NCBI RefSeq assembly: GCF_000285495.1
Contig: NZ_HE610977.1
Coordinates: 771,961-822,428 of the forward strand
From: Oceanobacillus massiliensis str. N'diop
GTDB taxonomy: Bacteria > Bacillota > Bacilli > Bacillales > Amphibacillaceae
Length of the DNA: 50,468 nt
Direction: 5' to 3'
Shown: positions 24,565 through 32,688 of the stretch, in pieces
Numbering within the stretch: the first letter of the stretch is position 1
How the letters are laid out: the number at the start of each line of letters is the position of its first letter
The notes under the pieces: generated by a model
What the model saw: only the letters and a program-made list of their open reading frames with translations
The model's database searches: none
Told to the model about the DNA's origin: nothing
Translations under genes and position numbers: made by a program

Positions 24565-24930
24565 ATGCTAATAGAATTATTGTCAGATTTGGTTAATGAA
24601 TGTTCGCCGATTTATCTCTATCTGAGCTTACTGGTTACAATCATTCAATTTGAATTGATTCAACTGGACGACCATAATAAAATGTTTAGAAATGATGTAC
24701 AGACAAGAAAATCACATGCGCTCCGTTTTCAACTGCTGCCACTGCAAAAAATTAACGCAGCAATGATTGATATACGTAACTGGATTGCCAATAGAACTAA
24801 GCGGATTGAAATTCCAGATGATGATAAGGAAGATCCTTCTTTCTCGATTTCCCACAGTAATATAAATCGAGGAGGAGTAACATGGAAGCAACTTCTGTAT
24901 TCACCAAACTTAAAAAATATAGCCTGCTGA
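24565..24930 (+). CDS. MifM-like arrest-peptide leader of yidC2
   Basis: 121 codons with a strong ribosome binding site (GGAGGTG). An N-terminal membrane segment (PIYLYLSLLVTIIQFELI, residues 15-32) is followed by a soluble part. At I70, W73, I74 and an acidic run at 85-90 (DDDKED) it matches, in spacing and even numbering, the arrest region of B. subtilis MifM, which from memory has RIxxWI at 69-74 and DEED near 86-89. The M80 and N81 of MifM are not conserved here (R80, I81). Codons 92-105 form the hairpin that hides the yidC2 ribosome binding site, and the ORF runs 49 bases into yidC2 out of frame. MifM monitors membrane insertion; the same role here is inferred from architecture. Confidence 0.72.
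   Translation: MLIELLSDLVNECSPIYLYLSLLVTIIQFELIQLDDHNKMFRNDVQTRKSHALRFQLLPLQKINAAMIDIRNWIANRTKRIEIPDDDKEDPSFSISHSNINRGGVTWKQLLYSPNLKNIAC
24837..24877 (+). promoter_or_regulatory. hairpin sequestering the yidC2 Shine-Dalgarno
   Basis: TTCTTTCTCGATTT (24837-24850) pairs over 14 positions (8 of them a perfect Watson-Crick block, 3 G-U) with AAATCGAGGAGGAG (24864-24877), around a 13-base loop. The right arm contains the whole GGAGGAG ribosome binding site of yidC2, whose ATG follows at 24882. The left arm starts at codon 92 of the leader, so a ribosome stalled at codons 85-91 would cover it and free the site. Confidence 0.75.
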
Positions 24931-25694
24931 TCGGGCTTTTGTTAATTGTATTTCTTGCCGGATGCCAAGGATCGAATGAACCGATAAATGCCGAATCAAC
25001 AGGCTGGTTCAATCATTATTTTGTTTATTCTTTTTCCGTATTGATTAAATCCATCGCTGGTTTCTTCAATGGTAATTTTGGATTATCCATTATTATCATA
25101 ACCCTGTTTATCAGACTTGCGCTCATGCCAATTATGTTAAAACAAATGAAGAGCAGCTTTGAAATGCGGGACAAGATGACTGTGCTGCAGCCCGAGATTA
25201 AAGAAGTTCAAGATAAGTACAAGAATAAAAAGGATGCTGCATCTCAAAGAGAAATGCAGCAGGAAGTAATGAAGGTATATCAGACCCATCAGGTAAATCC
25301 TTTATCTTCACTTGGAGGCTGCCTGCCGATGGTGATTCAATTTCCTATTCTGATTGGATTTTATTACGCCATTCGGAGAACACCGGAAATTGCCTCACAC
25401 AGCTTTTTATGGTTCAACCTCGGGGAGACCGATATTATTCTTACCCTTACAGCAATTGCAGTATACTATTTCCAGTTTAGAGTTTCGCAAATTGGGATGG
25501 ATCCAAAAATGAAAAAACAAATGGCTTTAATGGGCTTGCTTTCTCCATTAATGATTGGAATCGTTTCGTTTAATGCTCCCGCCGCTCTGCCTCTATATTG
25601 GACAATCGGTGGATTATTTATGATTTGCCAGACATTGATTTCCAAAAGGATGTATCAGAGCTACAAAGATAAGAAAAATCCTGCAGAAGTTTAA
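24882..25694 (+). CDS. yidC: YidC/OxaA membrane protein insertase (YidC2 type)
   Basis: A 270-residue YidC-family insertase. The signal peptide ends in a lipobox FLAGC (Cys28), then five membrane helices; TM2 has the conserved positive residue in IITLFIRLALMPIM (Arg78), and a helical cytoplasmic loop follows (KEVQDKYKNKKDAASQREMQ). It inserts and folds membrane proteins alone or with Sec. There is no rnpA or jag beside it, so this is the YidC2 (YqjG) type, not the constitutive SpoIIIJ copy. Its translation is probably controlled by the upstream MifM-like leader. Confidence 0.93.
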   Translation: MEATSVFTKLKKYSLLIGLLLIVFLAGCQGSNEPINAESTGWFNHYFVYSFSVLIKSIAGFFNGNFGLSIIIITLFIRLALMPIMLKQMKSSFEMRDKMTVLQPEIKEVQDKYKNKKDAASQREMQQEVMKVYQTHQVNPLSSLGGCLPMVIQFPILIGFYYAIRRTPEIASHSFLWFNLGETDIILTLTAIAVYYFQFRVSQIGMDPKMKKQMALMGLLSPLMIGIVSFNAPAALPLYWTIGGLFMICQTLISKRMYQSYKDKKNPAEV

Positions 25695-25709
25695 TCTGCA
25701 GGATTTTTT
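25676..25709. terminator. terminator between yidC2 and mscL
   Basis: AAATCCTGCAG (25676-25686) pairs perfectly with CTGCAGGATTT (25696-25706) and is followed by TTT. It contains the end of yidC2 and the stop codon region of the convergent mscL. Confidence 0.85.
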
Positions 25710-26098
25710 CCATTTTGTTCTTGTAATAAATCTCTTATTTCCGTCAGCAATTGATCTTGCACACTAAGTTCCTCGGCCGCTTCCTCCACTACTTCCTCTT
25801 CTTCTCGCTTAAATCGGTTCAGGAAACGGATAACCATGAAAATTGCAAAGGCCACGATAAGAAAGTCAATAAATGATTGAATAAAATTGCCGTATAGCAC
25901 CTCTGCATCACCAACCGTAACCCGTAAACCTGTAAAATCGATGCCGCCGACCAAGATTCCAATCAGCGGAGTGACGATATTTTCCACAAAAGATGTTACA
26001 ATTCCGCCAAATGCCGCTCCTATTACTACAGCTACAGCCAGATCGACAATATTACCTTTAAATGCAAATTCCTTAAACTCGCTCCACATCTCCTTCAT
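25691..26098 (-). CDS. mscL: large-conductance mechanosensitive channel MscL
   Basis: 135 residues. TM1 and its pore-lining part read FAFKGNIVDLAVAVVIGAAF, TM2 is FIQSFIDFLIVAFAIFMVI, and the C-terminal helix is EEEVVEEAAEELSVQDQLLT. Homopentamer that opens under membrane tension to release solutes after osmotic downshock, fitting a halotolerant lifestyle. AAAGGAG precedes the ATG. Length is normal for the family. Confidence 0.95.
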   Translation of the reverse strand: MKEMWSEFKEFAFKGNIVDLAVAVVIGAAFGGIVTSFVENIVTPLIGILVGGIDFTGLRVTVGDAEVLYGNFIQSFIDFLIVAFAIFMVIRFLNRFKREEEEVVEEAAEELSVQDQLLTEIRDLLQEQNGKNPAD

Positions 26099-26180
26099 CT
26101 CCTTTTTTAGAATATACTACCACGATACTAATTCGAAAATACACCATTAAATATGGGGGAGATTCCTGACTTTATGATAA

Positions 26181-26216
26181 ATGGAGCATAACCAGATAGG
26201 GTTACGCTCCATATTT
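26181..26216. terminator. terminator between mscL and sspP-like gene
   Basis: ATGGAGCATAACC (26181-26193) pairs with GGTTACGCTCCAT (26200-26212) with one G-U pair. It lies just downstream of the SspP-like gene on the minus strand and upstream of mscL, so it insulates the two. Confidence 0.7.
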
Positions 26217-26225
26217 TACGATTCG

Positions 26226-26378
26226 TTACATATCATGGTGAACATTATGATTTTGTCTTGAGTGATTTTTGTTCTTTACTTTTTTGGAACCATCCAAAGG
26301 CTCACCATACGGTTGTACTGGACTCTGCGGTAAATCCACTTTCTGCTGCTGTTTTGGTCCTTTAGGTTTTCCAGACAT
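26226..26378 (-). CDS. sspP: SspP-like small acid-soluble spore protein
   Basis: 50 residues. The C-terminus GEPLDGSKKVKNKNHSRQNH followed by HHDM is the SspP (CotL) pattern. GGGAGG lies eight bases before the ATG at 26378 (an adjacent ATG at 26381 is possible). Minor spore-core protein made in the forespore; its role in B. subtilis is slight. The usual partner sspO is not next to it. The frame's 20-codon upstream extension lacks support. Confidence 0.85.
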   Translation of the reverse strand: MSGKPKGPKQQQKVDLPQSPVQPYGEPLDGSKKVKNKNHSRQNHNVHHDM

Positions 26379-26584
26379 CATCGGTTCCTCCCTTCCATTA
26401 TGATTAGTTTCCAATATAGCCTTCAATTTATTCATCATCGCTTCTCCAAGGAGAATACTATCCTATATCTAAAGAATTAAAAATTAATTTTGGCTGATAA
26501 AGCCCGTTATAATAGTATTTAAAAGCCCAAAATAAATAATTGAAAAAGTTTTTTTAAAAAAGGTGGATATTTTCAAAACAAATA

Positions 26585-26593
26585 TGTTATACT
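26585..26593 (+). promoter_or_regulatory. extended -10 promoter of the cold-shock gene
   Basis: TGT-TATACT is a good extended -10 element with no strong -35. It would leave a leader of about 120 bases before the csp start, as is usual for cold-shock mRNAs whose 5' region controls translation. I see no gene in 26439-26722. Confidence 0.5.
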
Positions 26594-26722
26594 ATAAACA
26601 ATTATTGTTGTTCGTTAGAAATACAGGATAGAAAGTATTAACTCTATAGTGATTTCGTCTTGATTTGTAATCTTGAACAAAAATAGTAATAAAAGTGCCA
26701 AATGCACATGGAGGTTTTTTCT

Positions 26723-26923
26723 ATGAACACAGGTTCAGTAAAATGGTTTAACGCAGACAAAGGTTTCGGTTTCATCGAAGTTGAAGGTGGAGACGATGTA
26801 TTCGTACATTTCTCAGCAATTCAAGGCGAAGGTTTCAAAACTTTAGAAGAAGGTCAAACAGTAACTTTCGATATCGAAGAAGGTAACCGCGGACCTCAAG
26901 CAACTAACGTTGTAAAAGCGTAA
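26723..26923 (+). CDS. cold-shock protein (CspC/CspD type)
   Basis: 66 residues: [20 protein letters not shown], with RNP1 (KGFGFIEV) and RNP2 (VFVHFSAI), a single OB-fold that binds single-stranded RNA/DNA and acts as an RNA chaperone. The start is ATG 26723, after GGAGG, not seven codons upstream. Codon use is typical of a highly expressed gene. Which Csp paralogue it is cannot be told. Confidence 0.95.
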   Translation: MNTGSVKWFNADKGFGFIEVEGGDDVFVHFSAIQGEGFKTLEEGQTVTFDIEEGNRGPQATNVVKA

Positions 26924-26935
26924 GCTTACTAACAA

Positions 26936-26969
26936 AAAAAGTCTTCCCATCTGGGAAGGCTTTTTATTT
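26936..26969 (+). terminator. terminator of the cold-shock gene
   Basis: GTCTTCCC and GGGAAGGC form the stem around ATCT, preceded by an A-run and followed by TTTTTATTTT. Confidence 0.85.
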
Positions 26970-26986
26970 TATCCCCATACAAAAAT

Positions 26987-27018
26987 AAAGCGTTTCTGCT
27001 TATCAGCAGAAACGCTTT
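26987..27018 (-). terminator. terminator of ppaC
   Basis: AAAGCGTTTCTGC (26987-26999) pairs perfectly with GCAGAAACGCTTT (27006-27018); on the minus strand it ends in TTTATTTTTG. It lies six bases from the ppaC stop. Confidence 0.9.
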
Positions 27019-27023
27019 TGTAT

Positions 27024-27953
27024 TTATTTCAGAAATTCGTCGGTCAAAGCTGTGACGATTTGTTTTTTACGGGATACAACTCCCTTTAATAGGGCTCTGT
27101 CATTTTCATCCAATGTTACATCAAATCCAGATTCAACCTTTGCTTTATCCTTGCCGACAGCCAATACTTCTGAATCATTGTTCAGTATATCAGTTGCAAC
27201 GAACAGGAATAAATTCAGCCCATTGGAATTGACTCTTTCAGCTATCTCATTTACCAATTCATCCTGCAATTTATAGATATCACTTGTATCCACTGCATTT
27301 ACCTGTGCAATCTCTACTTTAGCTTCACCCATAGAAAACTCTTTCGCGTCCATGGTGATTAAGTCTTTCACAGATTTATCACTTAAATCAGCACCTGCCT
27401 GAAGCATTTTTAGACCAAATGTTTCAAGATTGACTTCCGCAATTTCTGCAAGTTCATGTGCTGCATCAACATCTTCATCCGTACATGTTGGTGATTTCAG
27501 CAATAAGGAATCCGAGATGATAGCAGACAGGAGAAGTCCTGCCATTTCTTTGGAAACAGTGACATCTTTCTCTTTATACATCTTAAGAAGAATCGTGGCC
27601 GTACATCCCACTGGCTCAGCACGGAAGTATAGCGGCTCCCTTGTTTCAAAGTTGGAAATACGATGATGATCAATAACTTCTTTAATCCGCGCATTGCTGA
27701 TATTTTCTGCACTTTGCTGAAACTCGTTATGATCTACCAAAATAACGTCTGCACCATCTTCAACCTTCTCGATCAATTGTGGCGCTTCCACACTGAAATA
27801 ATCCAGGGCGTACTGTGTCTCTTTGCCAACGGCTCCCAATCTGGCCGCCACAGCATCTTCCCCTAATTTAGTTTTTAAATCTGCATATACCAATGCTGAA
27901 CAGATTGTATCCGTATCTGGATTTTTATGTCCGAAAATTAACGTATTAGCCAT
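27024..27953 (-). CDS. ppaC: manganese-dependent inorganic pyrophosphatase
   Basis: 309 residues of the DHH family II pyrophosphatase: [20 protein letters not shown] supplies metal ligands, then ILVDHNEF-type and the DHH motif [12 protein letters not shown]; the C-terminal DHHA2 domain ends in [17 protein letters not shown] with the RKKQ substrate-binding motif. Hydrolyses pyrophosphate to phosphate in the cytoplasm, pulling biosynthetic reactions forward. GAAGGAG lies seven bases before ATG 27953. Confidence 0.95.
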   Translation of the reverse strand: MANTLIFGHKNPDTDTICSALVYADLKTKLGEDAVAARLGAVGKETQYALDYFSVEAPQLIEKVEDGADVILVDHNEFQQSAENISNARIKEVIDHHRISNFETREPLYFRAEPVGCTATILLKMYKEKDVTVSKEMAGLLLSAIISDSLLLKSPTCTDEDVDAAHELAEIAEVNLETFGLKMLQAGADLSDKSVKDLITMDAKEFSMGEAKVEIAQVNAVDTSDIYKLQDELVNEIAERVNSNGLNLFLFVATDILNNDSEVLAVGKDKAKVESGFDVTLDENDRALLKGVVSRKKQIVTALTDEFLK

Positions 27954-28029
27954 GTACATTCTCCTTCAACCTATATTATATCCTCTTCTAGATTAACATA
28001 TTTTTTTTAGGATAGAGTAGCATTTTGGT

Positions 28030-28608
28030 CTATTCTATTTTTTCTAATGTCTCTGTAATATTCCAAATTCTATCATAGGAAGTATAGTCGTTCAATGCAA
28101 TGTCAAGATCATGAAAATACCGGTGAAGATTGCGCACATTGGCTGCTTCCTCTTCCTCTAAAGTACGTTGTGACAAATTCACAATAGCATCTAAATCTGT
28201 GAGCAAGGATTCATCTGATATATCTGGATCCATCTCGTCAATAGTGTCTATTATAGATTGCGCCTGCTCTCTCTGCTCGTCCCAGTCCAAATTGCTTATT
28301 CCACCATAACCTGTTGTTTTATTATAAAATTCATGTGTTCTCGAAACAAAATTCCCTAATTCCCTGTTTTGCTTTCCTACCGTTTCACGAACTCTGGCAA
28401 TTTCTTCTTTCCCCTCTGACGTTATATCATCCTCACTGACTGCATCTCCCATATCTTCTTCTCCATTGAATATCGATCCTAAATTTAACTGGAAGATATT
28501 AAAAAAGAACATGCTTGAAACGGCAATGGTAATCACGATAACGCTGATTAACGTCCAGCCAAACCAGCCCATTTTTGACTTATGTTTTCTTCTTCCCAAG
28601 AATGACAA
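28030..28608 (-). CDS. membrane-anchored hypothetical protein
   Basis: 192 residues: a basic N-terminus, one membrane helix (WFGWTLISVIVITIAVSSMF), then an acidic helical extracytoplasmic domain with likely coiled coil (KEEIARVRETVGKQNRELGN) and a bundle (EQAQSIIDTIDEMDPD). Not recognised. The TTG at 28608 directly abuts AAGGGG; the TTG three codons later (28599) has better spacing and may be the true start. It could share an operon with the next membrane protein (28693). Confidence 0.6.
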   Translation of the reverse strand: MSFLGRRKHKSKMGWFGWTLISVIVITIAVSSMFFFNIFQLNLGSIFNGEEDMGDAVSEDDITSEGKEEIARVRETVGKQNRELGNFVSRTHEFYNKTTGYGGISNLDWDEQREQAQSIIDTIDEMDPDISDESLLTDLDAIVNLSQRTLEEEEAANVRNLHRYFHDLDIALNDYTSYDRIWNITETLEKIE

Positions 28609-28692
28609 CCCCTTGCTATGTTTTAAAACAATATGAGTCTAATAAAAATCTTGTGCTTATTTATGTATACCTATTTAGCCAAATTCCCCTTC

Positions 28693-29238
28693 CTACTGCT
28701 CTAACATAGCCAATGCCTTCTTCTGTATAACTGGATCATGAACTTCCTTGGCACCCGTTCCGGCGATATCAACGACTTTTTTGTAGGAATTAAGCTGTCC
28801 ATTGAATTCATGCAAAGTCACAATGCAATAGCCTTGCATTCGGGAAGGTGCGATTTCCAGGATAGCTTTATCTGAATATAGCTCATAAATTTTTTCTTCA
28901 TCCGATTCACTCAGACTCCAATTAATCTCCTGTATTTCTGCGGTTTCCTTTTCCGTTGCAGAAGAAATACCAGGACTAGCAGAGGCCTCTCCCGGCTTTA
29001 GGTTTAATGAAATCAGCAGCTTTACAATCTCAGATAAGGCTATAACCACCGCTCCATTGAATAGGTACGGAATAAGTGACATGAGAAAGTATCTCATTTC
29101 AAATCCCATAGCTGTCTCATTTCCATAGTTATCATATTCCATCATTTGAGCATTTAGATAGGACTGTATGGCACCTACGACCATAATAACTATTCCAAAA
29201 TAGAATAGAAACCTGCTCATCAATTTATGTTTTTCCAT
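28693..29238 (-). CDS. hypothetical membrane protein
   Basis: 181 residues: two membrane helices (FLFYFGIVIMVVGAIQSYL and MSLIPYLFNGAVVIALSEIV), then a cytoplasmic or exposed domain from about residue 105 with SDEEKIYELYSDKAILEIAP and YCIVTLHEFNG. Not recognised; the soluble part resembles a small sensing or scaffold domain. AGAGGGGGG precedes the ATG. The gene is 84 bases upstream of 28030-28608 and may be co-transcribed with it. Confidence 0.65.
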   Translation of the reverse strand: MEKHKLMSRFLFYFGIVIMVVGAIQSYLNAQMMEYDNYGNETAMGFEMRYFLMSLIPYLFNGAVVIALSEIVKLLISLNLKPGEASASPGISSATEKETAEIQEINWSLSESDEEKIYELYSDKAILEIAPSRMQGYCIVTLHEFNGQLNSYKKVVDIAGTGAKEVHDPVIQKKALAMLEQ

Positions 29239-29353
29239 TTTAATCCCCCCTCTCTTATTATTCGATAAACAGTCGGATATACCTTTATAATTTTTGAAAT
29301 ACTGTTCATATATACCTAATTACATTATAATCGTTACTACTGGAGGGATAAAG

Positions 29354-29431
29354 ATGTCTATAAAACAAAGCCCACTCATAAAGACTTCTGCTAGGTTAAA
29401 GGGCGATCAAGTGGTGAACATTCAAGGATAA
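29354..29431 (+). CDS. 25-residue leader ORF coupled to the FAD oxidoreductase
   Basis: ATG 29354 has an excellent ribosome binding site (GGAGGGATAAAG). The product is MSIKQSPLIKTSARLKGDQV followed by VNIQG, and its TAA shares a base with the ATG of the oxidoreductase (TAATG). The oxidoreductase has only AAGGA two bases from its own ATG, so it is likely translated by coupling. It may be a small protein or a regulatory peptide; no family recognised. Confidence 0.6.
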   Translation: MSIKQSPLIKTSARLKGDQVVNIQG

Positions 29432-30561
29432 TGAAAAAGAGATATATTATAATAGGTTCAGGAATAGTAGGAGCTAGTACTGCTTATCAGCTTGCCAAGA
29501 CAGGCGCAGACGTGACGATAGTCGATCGCAGCGATAATGGGCAGGCAACAGATGCGGCAGCAGGAATTATTTGTCCCTGGATATCACAGCGCAGGAACAA
29601 AGCATGGTACAGACTGGCAAAAAACGGGGCCCGAATCTATCATGAATTAATAGAACAACTGGCACAGGACGGGCAGATCGATACCGGTTATTCCCGAGTT
29701 GGAGCCATCAGCATTCATACCGATGAAGATAAACTTATTGCGATGCGTGAACGCGCGATTAAGCGGCGTGAAGAAGCCCCTGAGATTGGCGAAGTGATTT
29801 TACAAAATGCCCAACAGACAAAAGCCATGTTTCCGCTCCTTTCTGATGCATATAGCTCTGTATTTATTAGCGGTGCAGCAAGAGTTGACGGCCGCAAATT
29901 ACGTCATGCATTACTTAAAGCAGCGATAAAGCATGGCGCACATTTTATAGAAGGTGATGCCCGCCTGATGCACGATGATACAACCGTAACCGGCATTACC
30001 ATTCAGGGTCAATCTATTGAAGCAGACTGTGTCATAGCAGCAACAGGTGCATGGATGAATGAACTTATCCAGCCACTCGGCATGACTTTTGATGTGACGC
30101 CACAGCGAGCACAGATTATGCATTTGCAGGTCCCTGACATAGATACCTCCAATTGGCCAGTTGTCATGCCGCCAGCAGATCAATACATGCTGACATTTGA
30201 TGACAATCGAATCGTTATCGGAGCCACACATGAAAATGATACAGGCTTCGACTATCGTGTAACAGCAGGCGGATTACATGATATTTTAAACAAAGCTATG
30301 GCAATAGCACCTGGGTTGAATGATAGTACTGTCCTCGAAACCCGGGTAGGATTTCGCCCATTCACACCAGGTTTCTTACCCGTTATCGGTCCGCTTCCGG
30401 GAATTGACGGGCTGGTTCTTGCTAACGGACTTGGATCTTCAGGCTTAACAATGGGACCATATATTGGCACACAACTAGCCAAACTTGCAAGCGGAGAGGA
30501 ACTGGAAATAGATTTAAATGACTATCCAGTTTCTGGCGCTGTTAAACAGAGTGAATGTTAA
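29431..30561 (+). CDS. FAD-dependent oxidoreductase (DAO family, DadA-like)
   Basis: 376 residues. The FAD-binding Rossmann motif is YIIIGSGIVGASTAYQLAK (GxGxxG), and the C-terminus has the DAO motif GLVLANGLGSSGLTMGPYIG. In between are RVGAISIHTDE and TRVGFRPFTPGFLPVIGPLP. It should oxidise a D-amino acid, glycine or related amine; the substrate cannot be assigned. No membrane segment. It follows a coupled 25-codon ORF, and a palindromic terminator covers its stop codon. Confidence 0.85.
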   Translation: MKKRYIIIGSGIVGASTAYQLAKTGADVTIVDRSDNGQATDAAAGIICPWISQRRNKAWYRLAKNGARIYHELIEQLAQDGQIDTGYSRVGAISIHTDEDKLIAMRERAIKRREEAPEIGEVILQNAQQTKAMFPLLSDAYSSVFISGAARVDGRKLRHALLKAAIKHGAHFIEGDARLMHDDTTVTGITIQGQSIEADCVIAATGAWMNELIQPLGMTFDVTPQRAQIMHLQVPDIDTSNWPVVMPPADQYMLTFDDNRIVIGATHENDTGFDYRVTAGGLHDILNKAMAIAPGLNDSTVLETRVGFRPFTPGFLPVIGPLPGIDGLVLANGLGSSGLTMGPYIGTQLAKLASGEELEIDLNDYPVSGAVKQSEC

Positions 30562-30577
30562 CATTCACTCTGTTTCC
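30544..30577 (+). terminator. terminator overlapping the oxidoreductase stop codon
   Basis: AAACAGAGTGAATGT pairs perfectly with ACATTCACTCTGTTT with almost no loop; it is a near-perfect palindrome including the TAA stop. Confidence 0.7.
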
Positions 30578-30745
30578 AAACGGCATTTCCAAAAGCATAA
30601 TCATCCGGGCAGAGCTTATATACTCCATTATGCCTGACCCTGCAATTGCCCATACCGTTTAACATTATATTGCAGTCAACTGTATATTTACAGTTACACA
30701 AGATTTTGATAATCTAATTTTAGAAGCGAAAGAGGTGGGTGCAGT

Positions 30746-30895
30746 TTGAAAGGAAACATTATCATTCTGATTATCGTTGCTTTTGTAGTTATTGCTCTTT
30801 TATTAACCTGGTTTTGGATGCAGGTTGTGATCAAAGATTTTGAGGTTGAGCAAAGGGCATTATCCGAAGCAGTGAATTATATGATTAAATCATAA
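30746..30895 (+). CDS. small single-pass membrane protein, 49 residues
   Basis: TTG 30746 follows AGGTGGG at good spacing. The product begins MKGNIIILIIVAFVVIALLL (one membrane helix through LTWFWM) and has a short acidic tail (DFEVEQRALSEAVNYM). It ends exactly at its own terminator. Not recognised; the architecture suits a small membrane regulator or a subunit. Confidence 0.65.
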   Translation: MKGNIIILIIVAFVVIALLLTWFWMQVVIKDFEVEQRALSEAVNYMIKS

Positions 30896-30924
30896 AACCA
30901 AGGTTATGATTTCCTTGGTTTTTC
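30894..30924 (+). terminator. terminator of the 49-residue membrane protein gene
   Basis: AAAACCAAGG pairs with CCTTGGTTTT around TTATGATTT and is followed by further T residues. Confidence 0.85.
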
Positions 30925-31095
30925 GTTTACATATAGTAAGCCATCTTTTTGCCAATAGAGTTCCCTTATGAACACAATTCTTATCTTTTCTGTTGAAAAT
31001 CTACGTATCCATCTATCTGTATTATGCACCATTTTTTATGATTCCCCCTCATTCTGGCTCCATCCTCATTCATCTTCACCGAGTTAATCTATTGA

Positions 31096-31758
31096 TTATT
31101 TACAGAGCATATGAGTGGCCTCTATAAAATGGATAAAGCCAAAGAATGAATATTCCTCCCTCCCTGGAGCAAAGTACTTTTGCGCCAAAAGCAGAACGTC
31201 TCTCCCCGTTTCCGGCAGATCCGAAATACAGATAAGTTCGTTCATTGTAATATAGGTATCATCATCAAATGGAATCAGTACACCTGCTGCAAGTTCACCG
31301 ATCTTCGGAGTGCTAATTTTTTTACTATAAAAACAAACTTGCTTTATTTCCATACTGACTGCATCCTGGAATAATAATATCTTTCCCCTGCCGTCCTTTG
31401 ACTTGATAACACGGTATAATCCTGGCTTGATATCTGACCAGCTTATCAGGATGTCCCTAAGCTTGGAATTCTTCGACAGCAGCCTCTTTTTATTTTCCCT
31501 GAGGAATTGCTGATATACAGTCAAATCTTCAGCGTCATCCGGCAAACAGAAAATAGCCATCCAATATAACTGCAGATACAGAATCCGTTTCCATTCCTCC
31601 GATATCTGAATATGCGAAACCAATATTTCTAAATTTCTGCTCACAGTGTCTCCATTGTAATAATCGTGGTAGAATAACAGATCGTCCAAAATATCAATTA
31701 ATTCTTTTTGGATTCTTTCGGTGTAATAAACTACATTTGGATTTGCAGTTGATTCCAT
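31096..31758 (-). CDS. hypothetical protein resembling SEC-C-associated domains
   Basis: 220 residues, soluble and helical at the N-terminus, then a beta part: ISWSDIKPGLYRVIKSKDGR, then GKILLFQD and GELAAGVLIPFDDDTYITM. The order (LLxxW or similar, SxxGLYxV, then a G-rich strand and a GxLxxxxL pattern) recalls the middle domain of SEC-C motif proteins, but the C-terminal zinc motif is absent. Function unknown; the family link is weak. It stands alone. Confidence 0.5.
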   Translation of the reverse strand: MESTANPNVVYYTERIQKELIDILDDLLFYHDYYNGDTVSRNLEILVSHIQISEEWKRILYLQLYWMAIFCLPDDAEDLTVYQQFLRENKKRLLSKNSKLRDILISWSDIKPGLYRVIKSKDGRGKILLFQDAVSMEIKQVCFYSKKISTPKIGELAAGVLIPFDDDTYITMNELICISDLPETGRDVLLLAQKYFAPGREEYSFFGFIHFIEATHMLCK

Positions 31759-31972
31759 AAAATTACCATCCCTTCTCGTATATTTTTCAATAGTTTAGCA
31801 TGGTGTAATTATTTCTGCAGAATGCAAATTGCCATAAACCCTGCATATAATGCCTTTAAAACGGAGATTCCTCTTAATCAAAAAGTTATTTCACGCCAAA
31901 AAAAGTACACTATTTTATAAAATTGGATAAAAAAATAAACAAGCAAATATACTTGTCCATAAAAATTAATGC

Positions 31973-32071
31973 TTATTTAATTGATGAAGCGATATTCTTC
32001 TGATGAACATTTGATTCAAGATGTTCATTTCCATGCATCCAATCTTGATATGCGGCTGTTTTTCTTTCCAT
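31973..32071 (-). CDS. possible 32-residue ORF after the SRPBCC gene
   Basis: ATG 32071 to TAA 31973 encodes MERKTAAYQDWMHGNEHLES and a short tail. No ribosome binding site is evident; it would depend on the SRPBCC gene ten bases upstream. An inverted repeat (ATGAACAT with ATGTTCAT) lies within it, so this may instead be a terminator region. I see no other gene in 31759-32080. Confidence 0.25.
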   Translation of the reverse strand: MERKTAAYQDWMHGNEHLESNVHQKNIASSIK

Positions 32072-32080
32072 GATTTATTG

Positions 32081-32539
32081 CTATTTAGCTGCGGTCGCTT
32101 TATTTTCCTCGAGTATATGTTTTATTACGTGCAGATTCTGGAATACTTCTTTTTTTACGTTCCTTTGAAATAACCTAAAGAAAATACTGCCCACCCCTGT
32201 TGCATGCAATGTTGCATTATTGACGAGCAGTGTTTGGTTCTCTCCCTTTGTGCTAATTTCATATATCATCGTATAGTGAAAAAACTTCCCAATTGCTTCC
32301 ATCGACAGCTTCTGATTTGGTATACGCTCAAGGACAGTAATATCCTCATATGCTTGTCTTCCAAGCACGTCACGATATAAACGATACGTCGCACCATCTT
32401 GCCTATTGCCATTTGCCGTAATCGGAACTATTTGTTTGACAGCATAATTCCATTTTGTATAGTTCTCTACCTCCTCTAAGAATGCAAATACATGTGATGA
32501 AGCCGTATCGATCATCAAACTATTGCTGAACTGAATCAT
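32081..32539 (-). CDS. SRPBCC (START-like) family protein
   Basis: 152 residues with the helix-grip layout: IQFSNSLMIDTASSHVFAFL, VENYTKWNYAVKQIVPI, ITVLERIPNQKLSMEAIGK and a C-terminal helix VFQNLHVIKHILEE. These proteins bind hydrophobic ligands in a deep pocket; this one is of unknown ligand (polyketide-cyclase/dehydrase-like). AAGGAGGAG precedes the ATG. It lies next to a TetR regulator on the same strand. Confidence 0.8.
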   Translation of the reverse strand: MIQFSNSLMIDTASSHVFAFLEEVENYTKWNYAVKQIVPITANGNRQDGATYRLYRDVLGRQAYEDITVLERIPNQKLSMEAIGKFFHYTMIYEISTKGENQTLLVNNATLHATGVGSIFFRLFQRNVKKEVFQNLHVIKHILEENKATAAK

Positions 32540-32688
32540 AAAGCTCCTCCTTATTCAATGGAAATAGAAATATTTTTTGATAGATTTAATTCCCTATTTT
32601 GCATTTCCTCTGTCGCATATTTCTTTTCCTTCCCTCTAACAGCAAAGGATGAGCCGCGACTCGTAATGAAGCCTCCTTAACCCAAATG

